A program made the translations under genes and the position numbers. A stretch of DNA of 64,000 bases from Opisthorchis felineus (taxonomy: Eukaryota > Platyhelminthes > Trematoda > Opisthorchiida > Opisthorchiidae), in the NCBI GenBank assembly GCA_004794785.1, contig SJOL01003041.1:97632-161631 (forward strand). The letters are read 5' to 3'. Under the pieces are notes generated by a model. It worked only from the letters and a program-made list of their open reading frames with translations, had not been told where the DNA came from and did not search any database. Position 1 is the first letter of the stretch, and the number at the start of each line of letters is the position of its first letter. Shown in pieces: positions 51,001 through 63,707 of the stretch.

Positions 51001-54000
51001 CAATTCCCAATGGAACACATGCACTCCCGCCTCAGTGATTACAGACAATATGAACAAAGATAATTTCCTCCATACTGCTGAAGACTACAGGACTACAAAG
51101 TTGAAAGCGGTCAATGAAAGTCTGTAAATTTGTTGGAGGATCCCAAGCAAAATTTCAAAGATTTGGATTTCACGGCTCGGAATTTCCTCCACTGCCTCTC
51201 AGTCGAGGAAACAACTAGTGTAAGATTCGTCTTAAGAATGGCCGACCTAACCCCTCCAATCCAGAGGAAACAAACCAGTGAAAAAGTGATTGATTAAGGA
51301 TATCGGTTTTGTAGCTAGCTTTGATGCTGACGAGAACTGACAAACAACACCCACATCAATGACAGGAAAGCGGCCAATCCATTTGCCGCCGCGCGACAGT
51401 AGCAGGTTGGACTGCATATCAAATAACAATTTCAATATGGATTGAAGGAATTGAAGCTGGAAATTGGGACGGGGCAATGTCCTCCACATTCAATTATTTT
51501 CGAACCTGATTGTGTAACATATGAGCTGCTTGTCCGTGGCGCAACTGAAACGCTCATTTGAACTCACCCAATAATCTAATACGAATCACCAAATGATCCA
51601 AGCGGAATATCCTACCTTCTAAGGAGCCTACTGTTTGTTTAGCTTCTCACGCAACTGGCGATAAACAGATGTTACTGGGGTGGAAAAGGCCTGGCGTTTC
51701 TGCAATCTCTCATCCGTTGAAGCAGGTGGTTTGCGATGTTCCCCGTGGCCTTGAGCCTGTGATTCACTGCCTCATCTTCCTTTGAGTTGTTTGAGTGTTA
51801 GCAGATTAACCATCACCCTCAAAACATTATCTACGACAAAATGCTGAAACCAGATTTATATAGTGAAGCAGTTCTGGTACATTCATTGCCACTTCCTTTA
51901 GTCTCAAGGAATCTAAGAATAACACCTCGTAGCCCTACATGCCGATGAAATTGATGGCCATGGTCCCGAATTAGATGAAGCCATTCCATATTTTGATACT
52001 GTTAAGCGTTGAACACCTACGATGACGGGTATACATCGGTTGTAAAAATAAAGCCCACTTGGTAACCGATCCGAAAGCAGCAACCGGTTTGAATGGGAGC
52101 ACGATCAGAATTGATTAAACCTGTTACTACGAGGTCTGGAAGGGCGTTTTAGAGAACGTTACATTCTATGCACGGTAGGATGAGCAAAATCAGACACGAA
52201 TGCATTTCCAAAAGAACACCATGCGAAAATTTCCGCAGGCTTATCGTTTCCTGACGAGACAATGGACCTTACATGGCAACCATTAAGTTTTACACTCACA
52301 GAAAAACGTTTCATCACGTCTTTCCAGCTGAATTAGACAGTTTTTACTCCACTTTTGAGGGACAGAAATACCATAAACCTCATGACGTGATCTGAAGGCC
52401 AGATTACCAGCCGCACAACCGAGTTATTCCCAGCGTTGACCAGAAAACCTGTACCAACCACCATTGGGCTCACGCCTCATGGTACATCACACACTCTTTT
52501 GTGAACACCCCATTGCACGAAAAGTTTAGCCGTGAAGCCGTATCAGGGATGTACACCCTTGGGAAACAGTAGAACTAAACTGTTTTCTGAACACCCCGGG
52601 GACGTCAAAGTTACGGTGCACTCAATTTGCCTTTCCTGATTACCGAAAAAAATGAATTTGTATACTCTGTAAAGATAATGATATATTCTTGCCTTACAAA
52701 TAGAAAACTCGGGCTGATATCGACACATGAAAGTGAATTATTCGTTCGCAGGGAATACGTTTTCATCGTAATTATATGCATCTAGGTATTTGAAATATAC
52801 AATAATCAAGTTGTATAGATTTCTGATCAAGCGCTTCCTCCCATAACCGACTTAGTGTACTTTATTGCTACGAATGCCTGACTGCCATTCTACCATTGTT
52901 GACATTGTTGACAAGCAAAAAACAGTGACAGATGTCACCGGCGCACCTCAGTAAGGAGTTACTGCTGGGTACATGATCTGATTGACTCCTGGATGTGAAA
53001 ACCCAAAATCTCAAATCGCACTCGACAAATAGGCCTCTTCATTTTATGTTGTAAGCAGAGTAAGCTGCCGTTCACTTCACACTATACCATTAACAGTTGA
53101 GAAATGATTCCATATTGAAAGGTGTTGATGATTTACTTCACGGAACCGAAGGTAAACCAACCAGGGATGAAGAAACCGTGATATCTTTATGAAGGGACGG
53201 AATAGACTGAATGGTGAGACAGTAATTCTGATCAGTGGGGACAGACAGGATCAGCACAAAGCTAATGTCCTTGAGCACCTTTAGTGACCCTTTGTAGGCG
53301 AACTCGAAGTGATGAGTAGGACCTCAACGCGACAGACTAAGGTTGAATAATCGCTGAAACTGCCCGATGAATCTGTCATAACCACTTGTTTAGCACGCAC
53401 GGTTGATCGAAAAACGAGAAAACCCAATTCTCCACCGATGGTTGCTAAATCATCGTCCGAAAGATGGAGGCGAGTTTTAAGGATATTACAGCTCCAATTA
53501 TGGCTTCCAACAAGCAGGACCGGACCTCCAGTTTGGTTGGAAATACACAAAACAAGACCCCGCGTTTAATTGTTTCCACGGTATATTCATAGGGTTTCTT
53601 AACTTTCTTATTTAGCCTTGTTTTTTTAAAGGTTAAATTGCACAAATCAAAAGCGCAGATTTCGATGTTCCACTGTGTTGATATTCACTCATTCTTTATT
53701 TCGTAGCTTTTGTATTTTTCGGTTTCATCGGGGTGGGCCTCACGGGTAGCTTCGTTCAACGTAAGCTTGGGTCTACTGGGATTTACCACACCGGAAAACA
53801 CTACACTTTCAAAATGATTACCCATTGGTGTATGGTTGAAAATGACTGAGGGCGTACCCAACATCAACTGTGCGACCACTGGGTACACCATACTTCTCAC
53901 AATAAATTACCTAGATGTGCTACGTACCTGTCCATAACGGTCCACTGTAAAGTGATGCCGTGGCGCTCCTATGCACGATTTGAAATGTCTTCTTCACATG

Positions 54001-57000
54001 TGCATGCGTTGGCACCATAAAAGAGTCTGTTGAGTAGGGCCCCAAATATCCAGACCATCCCCTCACCCTCCAACAAAAATAGGCCACTTTAGGCCAAATA
54101 CTCACCGCGTTTTCCAGCAGATTAGAAGTAACGGTCATCAGTCAGGGAGTTCACTTGAACTACACGACGAATCACCGTGGAACTAAGTGTATTTGCATAC
54201 CAAGCTGAGGACAACTGTGGATACAGCGCGCGGATGTGGTTTGAGCACAGTCTGGGGTTTTTATTGCTCCTGTAGGATTATGGGCAATCTGATGATACCT
54301 CAACCCATATGCTTTCTACGGACTGCAACATGATCGCCACCTAAATGTTGAACGATAGCCACGCACCGAAAAGGTGTCATGATCTGATTTTTTATCATTC
54401 GTACAGTTGCAAGTATGGGATTGAAGGCACACTCCTGAGGTTCCACAGAATCGGAATTCTGCTTGTGTCCTACCAGGAAAGGAGCACTTGGAATGATAAT
54501 GAGAACACAGCGGTTGAGACCGACTAGAACAGCACCACTCACAACAATTCCGGAAAACAGTACGAGTTCAATAAGGGCCTGGCCAATGGCAAGATAAGGA
54601 ACAATACAACCTGGCAGAGACTAGATGAAGTTTCCCAGCCGAACGCTACAGTCTGCTTTGAAGTGTAGTCTACAAATATATTTAAGATTACATAAGATCG
54701 ACTCATGAGTAGGATTATTCTGTCCAACCTTCACAAGTCAACCCAGCTACCAGCATGGGTTCTAATCTAACCTAATCTAATTCTGGTTCCCCATAGCCCA
54801 CGATTCGAACTGAAGTTACCACATCAACAGAAAGCCCCGCTTCCAAACTAGTTTCAGTTATGGAGGCCTGTATAGATAACTGCAGAATAGTTTGATTGCT
54901 ACATGATTTGACTTAAGGGCGATTTTAGTGCAGTTTCCAAGTAGGAAAGATGTAGACGTAAGCTCCCAGTAAATCTAGGAAGCCCTGAGCAATTCGGAGC
55001 AACTTTGGAATATCAATCTTATATTTCCATATAACTCAGTGGAAATTACCGTAGTAGAAGTCTTATCACAAACGCATTTGAATAGAAAGAACACAGTTGG
55101 ACAGACATTCTACCGTAATGCTAATATTAGGTCTTAATTGTTCTGGTTGTACACGGGCAATACCTGACCAGCTAGTTTGGGAGTTAAAGCCAGAAATGTC
55201 TAAAAAACGGTTAAATCAAGTTATACCAACTACATCCTACATGCTTATTCTCGACTGAATGTCATGGTTCTTTGAAATCTGTTATTGCAAGTGTATTCTA
55301 GAGGGTACTATCGCTGTGGACTATGCTCAACCGGATTCAATTAAGCATATCGCCTAATACGCAAATGCGGTCCTGTTGCTAAAGCGCAATATCTTTACCA
55401 GCTAAATAAATTCGGGAAACAGCTCAACTAAAACCACTGTGAGGTTGAAAAGGCTAGGACAGAAATTCGTAGGGGTACTGTGGAACGGGAACTTATGACA
55501 GTCCAAGATCTTTAGCGAGACCTACATGAAAGCCCAGGAAGCAATGGGGCCCAAATCAGCCTGACGATTGAAGCCAACTACCGGAGATTATGGGATGCAA
55601 TTCCAACAGGTTAAAAAGCAGGTTAAAATTCGTACAAGAGGGACAACAATTGTCCCTCGGCATCACTTTCAGAAGAATATCAGGTCGTCCAGACTCACAC
55701 TACTGTGATGGGGTACTGTATATCACTGGTCCGTCGGTGTACCACCGCGACCACCGCATCTCAAAGTTCGTACGCCGGCCATCAACTCCCATGCGGTGCC
55801 GAAGGTGGCTCAAGAACTACGCTAAGCAGCATAGGCGCCGCTGAGATACCAATCCTAAATGAAGACCGTGGTGCTTAGGCGTGCTCAATTATGCATTGCA
55901 AGGGATGCAGGATGGTTTCAACATATACTAGTATAACGGGTTTTTCTGTGGTGATTTCATGCGGGAAATTTGCTCTAAGACTGATCACAACAGCGAACTT
56001 CGGAGATGACAGCAGGAATTATCAACATTTACATTGCACAAGCTTAAAATAAATGACTACTTTTCAACGGTTCAGGAACATTTGCTTTCCCAATTTTCAG
56101 AACTGGACTGGGTTACGTTATCGGTCTCTGACGCAGATCGCGTGATCTCAGGTGGCACCAAGATGCAAAGCCGGTAAGCATTGGCTGTCTGGGCATTGAG
56201 ACTTTCGGCGTGCCGAACTCCACTAAGCGAAACCGAAATTCAAGGTACCAGTAGTATGAGCTGCGTCATTTTAAAGTATCAACGTTCTGTTCTACCAGTA
56301 TCGCTTTTCAGGGAGTGTCGGTTTCTTTGTTATCGACCAGCCTAAATGCCTTGGAAGCACGCAACCATCAGTCGCTGGGCACTTGGCCTACAAGAAATTT
56401 CAAGATTGTCGTGCCGCCGTTGGACAGCTATTGAGATGAACTACCTCCTGTGACTGGAACCGTTCTGTACATGGAACATTTTAATCCTACATTTATTTAC
56501 TAGAATGGACTAAACAAAACTAAAAAATGATCGATAGATAGCACTCAAATGAAAAGCAAATGTTTGCAGTTATCGGCAAAGAGTGGATAGGATGGGAGAG
56601 AGAAAGGCATGTATCCAAACAGGACAGTGCTATTCTCTTTTGGTCAGACAGAAGAAGGCCTAGATAAGCACGTAGGAAATACTCAACAAGAATCCTACCG
56701 TCAGGACCCTATTGAAGCTTCAAAGCCGGAAAAACTCGTACGAACGACTTCCCATAAATAAGGTGCTTTTAGACGAACGACTATAGGTTTGAGCCTTGAA
56801 ATCCAGGAATTCAACTGAATTTGGCCTTGCAACCTTTATACTCGTAAATACTTCGCGTCCAAAGCCCATGCAAAAGGATAGGGTCAGGCTACTTGGGTAA
56901 AATAGGGCTAGCAGAAATTCGGTCTCGACGCGCTCACTCAAGCTGCAAAACCCATTGTTCCAGTGATGCGAAAAAATGTCAAAATTCATGCTTAATTTCA

Positions 57001-58221
57001 CTGCATTTTACCAACTTTTCATTTTTAGATGAAGCAACAGACGTTTCCCAGTTGGTAAATATTTCACGACCAAAACGTAGTCTGACTGCCTTGTGAGATA
57101 CCGGCATCAAACAACTAAACGCTGTCGGTTGCCTTACGTAGTGTTTTGACCACCTTATCCATGACGTATTTTGAGAGTCAATCTTCTGGCCTAGCCGACA
57201 GCAGCATTGGTGGTCAAACCGCCGATGCAAGACAGTGGGTTGCGCCGAAAATGGCTCCGAGCATTTCACTAACCTGGAAGTATGATTTGAATCGCCGCTT
57301 CTCACCATTGAATTTATTAGTTATTGGAATAATTAATACGATTAGGCTTGTAAAGGTCAGAAATCCTAGTACCGGACAGATAGACGGATGTAGGGATTCA
57401 TCCAAAATACGCTGCAGTCCGGTTTTTTATAACACACTGTGCGTAGATTTTGCCTCGTTATAGACACAGAGCCATAATTTAAAAAATGGTTTCAAGCTGA
57501 TAAAAAGTAAAAGTGCGCTGCTGATTCGTAAGGTTGAACGCTCTTACTGAATCACTCTGTAACGCCACAAGTGTCTGAACCAGTAGCTTATGAACCCCAG
57601 CTTTTTCGATAACCGTTACCGAAAACCGAGGAGCCCCATCGTTCGCAGTATCACGGTAGTGAAGGCAGACAAATTACGTTGAAAGTCATCACAAGGCCAT
57701 CCTTGGCGCAGTGATTAGCTCGGAAAACATAAGGCACGGTTTGTGCGCTAGTAGCTGGGCACCTTTCTCCAGCTTTAGATAATATTCAGTTAGTTGTGCA
57801 CAGTCAAAGTTCTACTCCATTGGGAGTATGATACAACAGCGAAGTTAGGTGGTGCAGAAGTTGCGTATTGATACAAATTACTCGTAAATGTCGCCGATTA
57901 ATTCCGTGTTCCAACCGAAGTATCAGGCGACAGATCATAGTCCGACGGGCCAATATTGAGCTAAGATTCTACAACGAATTGAACTTACGAAGTAAGTAGG
58001 ATGATCCAAATTGGATGATGAAAACGGAGTAGGCACTCTTGCTTATGTTGAGCTAACACTAGCGAAAAAAAGGATGTTTGATGGATATTCAAGTGCAGCA
58101 AGTCATTTTTGGACAGAGATTTGTACTCTGAAGCATGTTGCAAAGTCGAGAGCCTAATCACTGTTGAACAGTTTGGCAGGGCAGTAAAAGGGAAGTGTGG
58201 CCGGACATTGACCTCCAATAG
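45081..58221. other. Gene-poor stretch
   Basis: Thirteen kilobases with no gene I can support. The longest frames (46178-46618 plus, 146 codons; 50426-50809 minus, 127 codons) are unrecognised. A diverged 27-bp similarity links about 48664-48690 and 55326-55352 (ggattcaatt core). Confidence 0.35.
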
Positions 58222-58262
58222 AGGCTTGTTAACAGAGTCAGAGTGACTTGCGAAACGTCGCG
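58222..58262 (+). ncRNA. Hammerhead-like hairpin with GAAACGTC
   Basis: AGTCA-GAG-TGACT forms a perfect five-pair hairpin (58236-58248) followed by TGC and GAAACGTC (58252-58259). The upstream cttgtta only partly resembles CTGATGA. Confidence 0.25.
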
Positions 58263-59488
58263 TCCATTGGATTTTCGCTTGTTACATTGGGCAACCTTAG
58301 ATTTGTAGACCCTGATAATCGAGCATACTATCCACATGAGCAAAAGTAAGTGTGCCATGGAATGATTGATCCACATATGCCAAGTTTCGACGCGTTAAAC
58401 AATACATTCGAAATTCCGACCAATCAGACAACCTGACAGTTGTGGTGCCAACTATTCATCACGGACGTTTATCGAACACCTTAGAGAAAACCTCTAGGCT
58501 CAAACAACACTATACAACATACGAGTGAAATTCCTTGCACTTGAATTTGAAGAAACTGGCGCACCGAATGGCTTTATAGATAAGGGTGAGTTGCATTTGA
58601 GCGCAATGAAATTATCAGCACACCTACTTACCCAACAATCTGATCGATCGAGAATGTAACAACTGCGCTGTAGCACAAAGCCCTCTTCAAAGTCAAATGA
58701 TGCAACACAGAAATTTGCCATGAGTAGCTTAGGTACCTAGTTCCAAAGGAGCAAGTTAAGAAGACCAATGCCGAAATTTTTGCGTGGGACACACTGTATT
58801 GATGAAAAATCTAGTCCTCAGAAAAAAACGGAAGCACCCATATAAGGTAAAATCTGTGTAACTTGACTAAAGTTCAAACTGATCACAGTTGAAAAGTGAG
58901 AAAAGTGAGCAACATGGGTGGGGAAAGAGCGCGACAAGGATGGATAGTCACTTGTTTCCGAAACGAATTCAGTTCAGTTTTCAACCATGAACCGCGTGCA
59001 CGTGTACAGTGGTTCTGGTCGTTGGAAGCAACAATGGGGCACTTTAGTAGCACACGATTTTGGTGGTCTATTACATTCCCTGCCGAGGTTAGATGAGTTA
59101 GGGTGACACTGAATCACAGCTGCGCATGAAAAAACTAAGTACGCTGCAATCCAAAAGGCTGACCGAATAAGACCTCAGTGAGCACTAAAAGTTTACCAGT
59201 AAACGTATAACCACAATCCTCTGGACACCCAATCAAACTAAGTTCAACAAAAACCTTAGTTACCTGGATTTCCTAGCCTATTCCATGGGCAACCAATAAC
59301 CGTCCCAAGACAGTGGTGAACACAACCACAGTTCAATTGGTGTAGACGTTTGGACGGTTTCTGTGCTGAACCCAATACTACAACCAAGCATGGAGAACCT
59401 TGAACAGATTACTTATGATCTATGCTCGTTGGCCTTCATTTCTAATGAAGTCTGGACCTTAGAGAAAATTGCATATGCGCAAAATGGT
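58263..59488. other. Downstream of RBM12
   Basis: It probably contains the RBM12 3' UTR or a 3' UTR intron. No clear polyadenylation signal on the minus strand was found near the stop codon. Confidence 0.35.
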
Positions 59489-59494
59489 CTTACC
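59489..59494 (-). promoter_or_regulatory. Possible 5' splice donor in RBM12 3' UTR
   Basis: About 49 nt after the TAG stop the minus strand reads gtgaaag|gtaaga, a good donor consensus. It may start a 3' UTR intron or be chance. No acceptor was assigned. Confidence 0.25.
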
Positions 59495-59542
59495 TTTCAC
59501 AAGGATCCAATACAATAAGTGGCTCAAAGAGGTTTCTTTCTT

Positions 59543-62437
59543 CTACATTCGGCGATCATATTGTAGCACAAGAGGTCTTCCAGCCATTCGATAACCATGC
59601 AAGTCCCGAATGACGCGATCACCATCGTAAGCTGAATTGAAATCAACCAAAGCCTCCCCAGTCGGCACACCCTGAATATCCCTGCGCAGACGAATGGAAC
59701 CAGGAACAAAATAATAGTCTCGCATTATACCCGATAGCTGATCCACGGTTACCGATGGAGGAAGGTTGCTAAGATGGACAGTGACAAAATCCAATCCTGG
59801 TCGACGAGGTGGAGGTAACGAATCACTGGGACGAGGGGGAAGCACGTAGTCGTTCGGTGGTGGCGGTGCGCCATGCGGCAAGTCCATAGGAGGACGCGGC
59901 CTACGTAAGGGACCATTATACGGGTCATTGTGAAGGCCATCTTCAAAATGTTGCGGATGGGTTGCATGATCATAATAGGGTTCATCATATTTGGATCGGC
60001 CCATTGACTGAGGAGATCGTGGGCGGAAGGGTGGGGGAGCTGGTGAGGAGTGTCGACCTACTCGAAGTGGAGGCCGGGATTCCCAATGGGGACGTCCGGT
60101 ATCCCGTGGGTCGTGATCTCGCGGTGGACGACTAGGTCGATGATCTGGTGCATGCTGTGACGCAACCGGCTCCACGCCCTTAACTGCTGCCACGCGACTC
60201 TCCATTTCCGCACGAGTAATAGCTTCGATGCGAATGGAAGGATGAGCCAACTTCGATTTAGAGTCACTACCCGTAATATCTTCGATGGCACGGCGACAAT
60301 TGTTTTCACTGATAAGATCAATATATGCGCTCGTATTTTCTGGCCCAACCATGCGAATAGCATCACCCGGAATCAAAACCGACGGGAACAAACGGAGAAC
60401 ATCTGAATCTTTAAGAGGCCGGGCCAACCCTGACAGGTACGCACAAGTAAGGCTTCCGGTGACAGCTTTGGGGGTCTCGCGTGGACTATTAGAGACGGCA
60501 GGCTCACTCGAGGCTGCCTGTTCCGATTTCGGCTTGCTTTCTACAGTCAACGCTGAGTATGCATCAAGCTGCAAGCGTGAAATGGGTGTAAGACGCACGG
60601 GCGGGAAGGCACCGTCCGGACGCAAGGGCCGGGCCTTCGCGGAAAGAAGAATTTCGAGGTCCTTGGCCGAAGGTAACGAAACCAGGGCACGTACAGAACC
60701 AGGTGTTTTGGTTGCACTTTTGTCGCCTGAAGCGAAGTTAGCAATAGTCACGTCAGAAGCCGAGAGACCAGGTGCACCAAGAAAGCGAACAACTTCAGCT
60801 CTGTTAGTATCCGGTGGTAAATCGGCTACCTCCAGACACCCGTCAGCGTGGTGCGGAGGAGCGACAGGTTGACCCGGAGGAGGTAACTTTTTAGCAATAT
60901 CAGCCGGGCATTTAAGGTGAAAATTAGAATCCGTTACTTTATAAAATTCCGACAATGAAGAGGGAACAACCTTAACCGGTTTTGATTTATACATGCGGCC
61001 ATCATAGGCCAAGGCTCGATCGAATGAGTCGCGTGCACTCATCATGATGAAGACATAGCCTGTCGGCCGTTGCAAGGCATCTTCTTCAATACGAATACCC
61101 CACTTTGGAATAATATGTACACCGCGAAGCACTTCAAAAATTGCCTTGATCCCAACGTCCCCGATAGGAAGAGTAACTCGGACGACGAAGTCCGTTTCAG
61201 AAGGTGAATTCCTCTCTTGTGTGGGCCGAGCATTGGAGGGCGGTGGTCGACGTTTGGGTGGATAATCATCTAGTTCGGGTGGAGGCGCCGTGGGGCGTTT
61301 TGAGCCATATGAGGGAACATCCTCATTAAGCCAAGGTGGACGGACAGAAAAGTCACGTTCAGCTTGCGAACGCGGTGGTGGAAAAGCAGGTTCGCGATCG
61401 TATGGATAAGTGGTGCGTGAACGATTATCATGGGGATAAGGGACAGAAGCCGTTTGACCCGAGTCCGGATGAACATCTCTTGGATCACGCAGACCTCGTT
61501 CAGGAGGAATGAAACGTTCCGTAGGATGCTTCGGTGAGCGGCTGTCATATCCAGTTGGGGGTTCAGGTGGCATTCTTCCGTACCGTCCATCAGAATAAGC
61601 CGGTCGAATATCATCTCGCGGGCCATCTTTGGGTCGCGGGAACTGGGTTTCAGGCCGTCTGTCGTATGTAGAATCCCCATAATAGGACGAATACGGACGT
61701 GGAGACATTCGACTAGCTGATTCGAAGCCGTTGGAATCTCTGACCGGACCACCGTATTCAGTTGGTGGAGTTCGACGATCACGTGGTACGTCGTAACGAG
61801 CATACTGAGAGACTGTGGAATGATCAAGACTATAATCTCGGTCCCTAGGTAACAGTTCTGGTTGGTTTGGGCGCTCGGATACGCGGGGTTGGTGCCGAAC
61901 GTAGTCTTCGCTAAATGGATCATCACGAGGTACCTCGTACTGCGGGGGTCCTACGTTTGTCGAACTAGGAGGCGGGCTGACATGTCTTTTGATAGGATAA
62001 CCAAACTGGTCAAGTCGGTCGACTGGCTGCACATCACGAGGATTATCGCTGCGGTAAGACGGGAATGAGCTGGGTAATGTCGGCGCTGTGACATCTAAAG
62101 CCTGCATGGTTTCTGTTTTCTGCGCCGTAGGCTGAGAAGGTTGCGTGTTAACGACACCAGAAAAAAGAGCAGAGCTTCTGGCAGACTCAATGACCGACTG
62201 CATTTCGGTTTTACTACTGAGGAAAAGGCGGACAGGTGCTCCGTTGATTGCTTGTCGATCCAAAAGCATTGCCTTGCGCGCGTCTTCATCCGTTGCAAAG
62301 GCTATGAAGGCGTCGCCATCGGTGCCACCGACGATGTGAACACCACCTTCAGGAATAGCGAGGCCTCCAAAAAACCGCCTGATATTTGACGCATTGGCTG
62401 ACATTGGTAAGTTCTGAAGTCGAATGATGACAGACAT
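59543..62437 (-). CDS. RBM12: RNA-binding protein 12 (RBM12/SWAN) homologue, five RRMs, single coding exon
   Basis: The protein is 964 aa from the preferred ATG. RRM1 (about 1-80; VIIRLQNLP, GGVHIVGG, DAFIAFATDEDARKAM, LFLSSKTEMQ) is a close match to the N-terminal RRM of animal RBM12. Further RRM-like domains lie near 416-500 (DFVVRVTLP, PTGYVFIMM), 533-625, 662-750 and 883-964 (TVHLSNLP, VPGSIRLRRD, GVPTGEALVDF). Residues 80-415 and 755-880 are disordered and rich in Pro, Arg, Asp and Tyr. RBM12 is a predicted nuclear RNA-binding protein; animal RBM12 is likewise encoded largely in one coding exon. The frame also starts 12 codons earlier at 62473, but those codons overlap a polypyrimidine tract and 3' splice site, so the second Met, aligned with the MAVVIRLQ-type start of the family, is preferred. 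Confidence 0.92.
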   Translation of the reverse strand: MSVIIRLQNLPMSANASNIRRFFGGLAIPEGGVHIVGGTDGDAFIAFATDEDARKAMLLDRQAINGAPVRLFLSSKTEMQSVIESARSSALFSGVVNTQPSQPTAQKTETMQALDVTAPTLPSSFPSYRSDNPRDVQPVDRLDQFGYPIKRHVSPPPSSTNVGPPQYEVPRDDPFSEDYVRHQPRVSERPNQPELLPRDRDYSLDHSTVSQYARYDVPRDRRTPPTEYGGPVRDSNGFESASRMSPRPYSSYYGDSTYDRRPETQFPRPKDGPRDDIRPAYSDGRYGRMPPEPPTGYDSRSPKHPTERFIPPERGLRDPRDVHPDSGQTASVPYPHDNRSRTTYPYDREPAFPPPRSQAERDFSVRPPWLNEDVPSYGSKRPTAPPPELDDYPPKRRPPPSNARPTQERNSPSETDFVVRVTLPIGDVGIKAIFEVLRGVHIIPKWGIRIEEDALQRPTGYVFIMMSARDSFDRALAYDGRMYKSKPVKVVPSSLSEFYKVTDSNFHLKCPADIAKKLPPPGQPVAPPHHADGCLEVADLPPDTNRAEVVRFLGAPGLSASDVTIANFASGDKSATKTPGSVRALVSLPSAKDLEILLSAKARPLRPDGAFPPVRLTPISRLQLDAYSALTVESKPKSEQAASSEPAVSNSPRETPKAVTGSLTCAYLSGLARPLKDSDVLRLFPSVLIPGDAIRMVGPENTSAYIDLISENNCRRAIEDITGSDSKSKLAHPSIRIEAITRAEMESRVAAVKGVEPVASQHAPDHRPSRPPRDHDPRDTGRPHWESRPPLRVGRHSSPAPPPFRPRSPQSMGRSKYDEPYYDHATHPQHFEDGLHNDPYNGPLRRPRPPMDLPHGAPPPPNDYVLPPRPSDSLPPPRRPGLDFVTVHLSNLPPSVTVDQLSGIMRDYYFVPGSIRLRRDIQGVPTGEALVDFNSAYDGDRVIRDLHGYRMAGRPLVLQYDRRM

Positions 62438-62470
62438 GACGGAGTCGGTGCTGAAAAAACCGAAGGATGA
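62438..62470 (-). promoter_or_regulatory. 3' splice acceptor just upstream of RBM12 start
   Basis: On the minus strand the sequence reads ccttcggttttttcag then caccgactccgtc and ATG. The AG ends at 62451 and leaves a 13-nt leader before the start codon. This is a textbook acceptor. It could join a 5' UTR exon upstream or take a trans-spliced leader, a process known in flatworms. No upstream exon was identified. Confidence 0.6.
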
Positions 62471-63255
62471 CACATTAATTGAAAAGATTAGAAACGAAAC
62501 ATGACAAGCATGTCAGGTGGGCCATTCAAACAATGAGCCTAGTGTAGGACGTGGTTAAACGTAGCAACGAGAATGTAGTAGCTCTCTTGTAAGCTGAAAT
62601 CTCACTGTGCTTATATACATATTTCGCAGAAGTTTGCGCTGTTTTTTGTGTGTTGATTAGGTTGGCCCCAACTATCCCCAACTTGTCCAAACAAGGAATC
62701 GGGATAAGCCCCTACTTCAGATCATAATAAGGAGCGCCACTCTCGCACAAGTTACATCAAATACCAGGAAAAGGGTGTGTCTGTGAATGAGAATGACACG
62801 TGGGCTCCCTTGGACGACAGGAAACATTTCTGATGCCACGCTAAACGTAGACAGTATGCACAAAAGCACTGAGAGACTAGGCCAAGCACCCCCAACTGCT
62901 AAGTGGTTCGATTTCTGAGTCGTTGGTTCCGAGGTGTCTTTTTCCAGAAGCCCTAACATGAGTTGATCCAACACAAGTGAGTCACAGACTAGGATCACGA
63001 TCCCGGAAGAAATTATATTCCCACTGTCCTATAGGTGAGTCAGAGGCTGAAAGCAAAATAGCCCAAACATTCCTTCTCCGGTCAAGGTAAGCCGGACGTA
63101 GCATCTACTTCCAACTCAACACTCATCGCTCCGATCACTCGATCAACGGCACGATTCCGTTCCTCACTCAATCAATTCAAAAATGATGACCAACATACAC
63201 AAGAAAATCAAGCATGCGCTTCAAACTAAAGAATCTCTCCAACGGAGCGACGTTC
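62471..63255. other. Upstream of RBM12
   Basis: The RBM12 promoter or a 5' UTR intron is expected here. No other gene, TATA box or repeat is recognised. Confidence 0.4.
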
Positions 63256-63298
63256 AATGTTCACACTCCACCTATACAAATCCCGCAACCATACACCC
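63256..63298 (+). repeat. Repeat family B, 3' end fragment, opposite orientation
   Basis: The plus strand gttcaatgttcacactccac then ctatacaaatcccgcaacca resembles the family terminus. Confidence 0.3.
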
Positions 63299-63695
63299 TT
63301 GCTTATACGTCGTTCCTGTTGCCTCCGAAACACATACACCAAACCCCACTAATGAAACGCATCTAAAGAAAAACTCCGAACCAATTCTGCCTTCCCGCGA
63401 TTTTGATGACCCCACGGCGGTGTTTTATGTTTCAAGTGATTAGAGCTGCGTTGAGGACCAAAAGCGCTCCACCAAGTTCGGTTTCCTTGAACAGCAGGGT
63501 TTATCGGAATCAAAAACCAGCGACCAAAGGAGCCTTGATTGTTCGTTATGTCCACAAATGCCCCAACCAACTGCAACCGAAACCTCGGAGTGTTCCGGAT
63601 TGCCAATCAAGCGGACATCACGATCGAGTAGCATGTATGAGAGCGCAAGTCTTGGGGGCATAAAACATGCTGACTATCTAAAGGCAGGTTTTGAG

Positions 63696-63707
63696 CGAAC
63701 GTTCCTA
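63696..63707. repeat. Target-site duplication of SINE A, left copy
   Basis: CGAACGTTCCTA, identical to 63889-63900 on the other side of the SINE. Confidence 0.85.

Noticed and set aside
60285..60872. 195-codon plus-strand frame opposite RBM12
   Set aside because: It is the antisense of the RRM3-RRM4 region and follows from its codon composition.
61270..61926. 218-codon frame on the minus strand inside RBM12
   Set aside because: It is an alternative frame of the RBM12 disordered region and has no domain similarity that I recognise.
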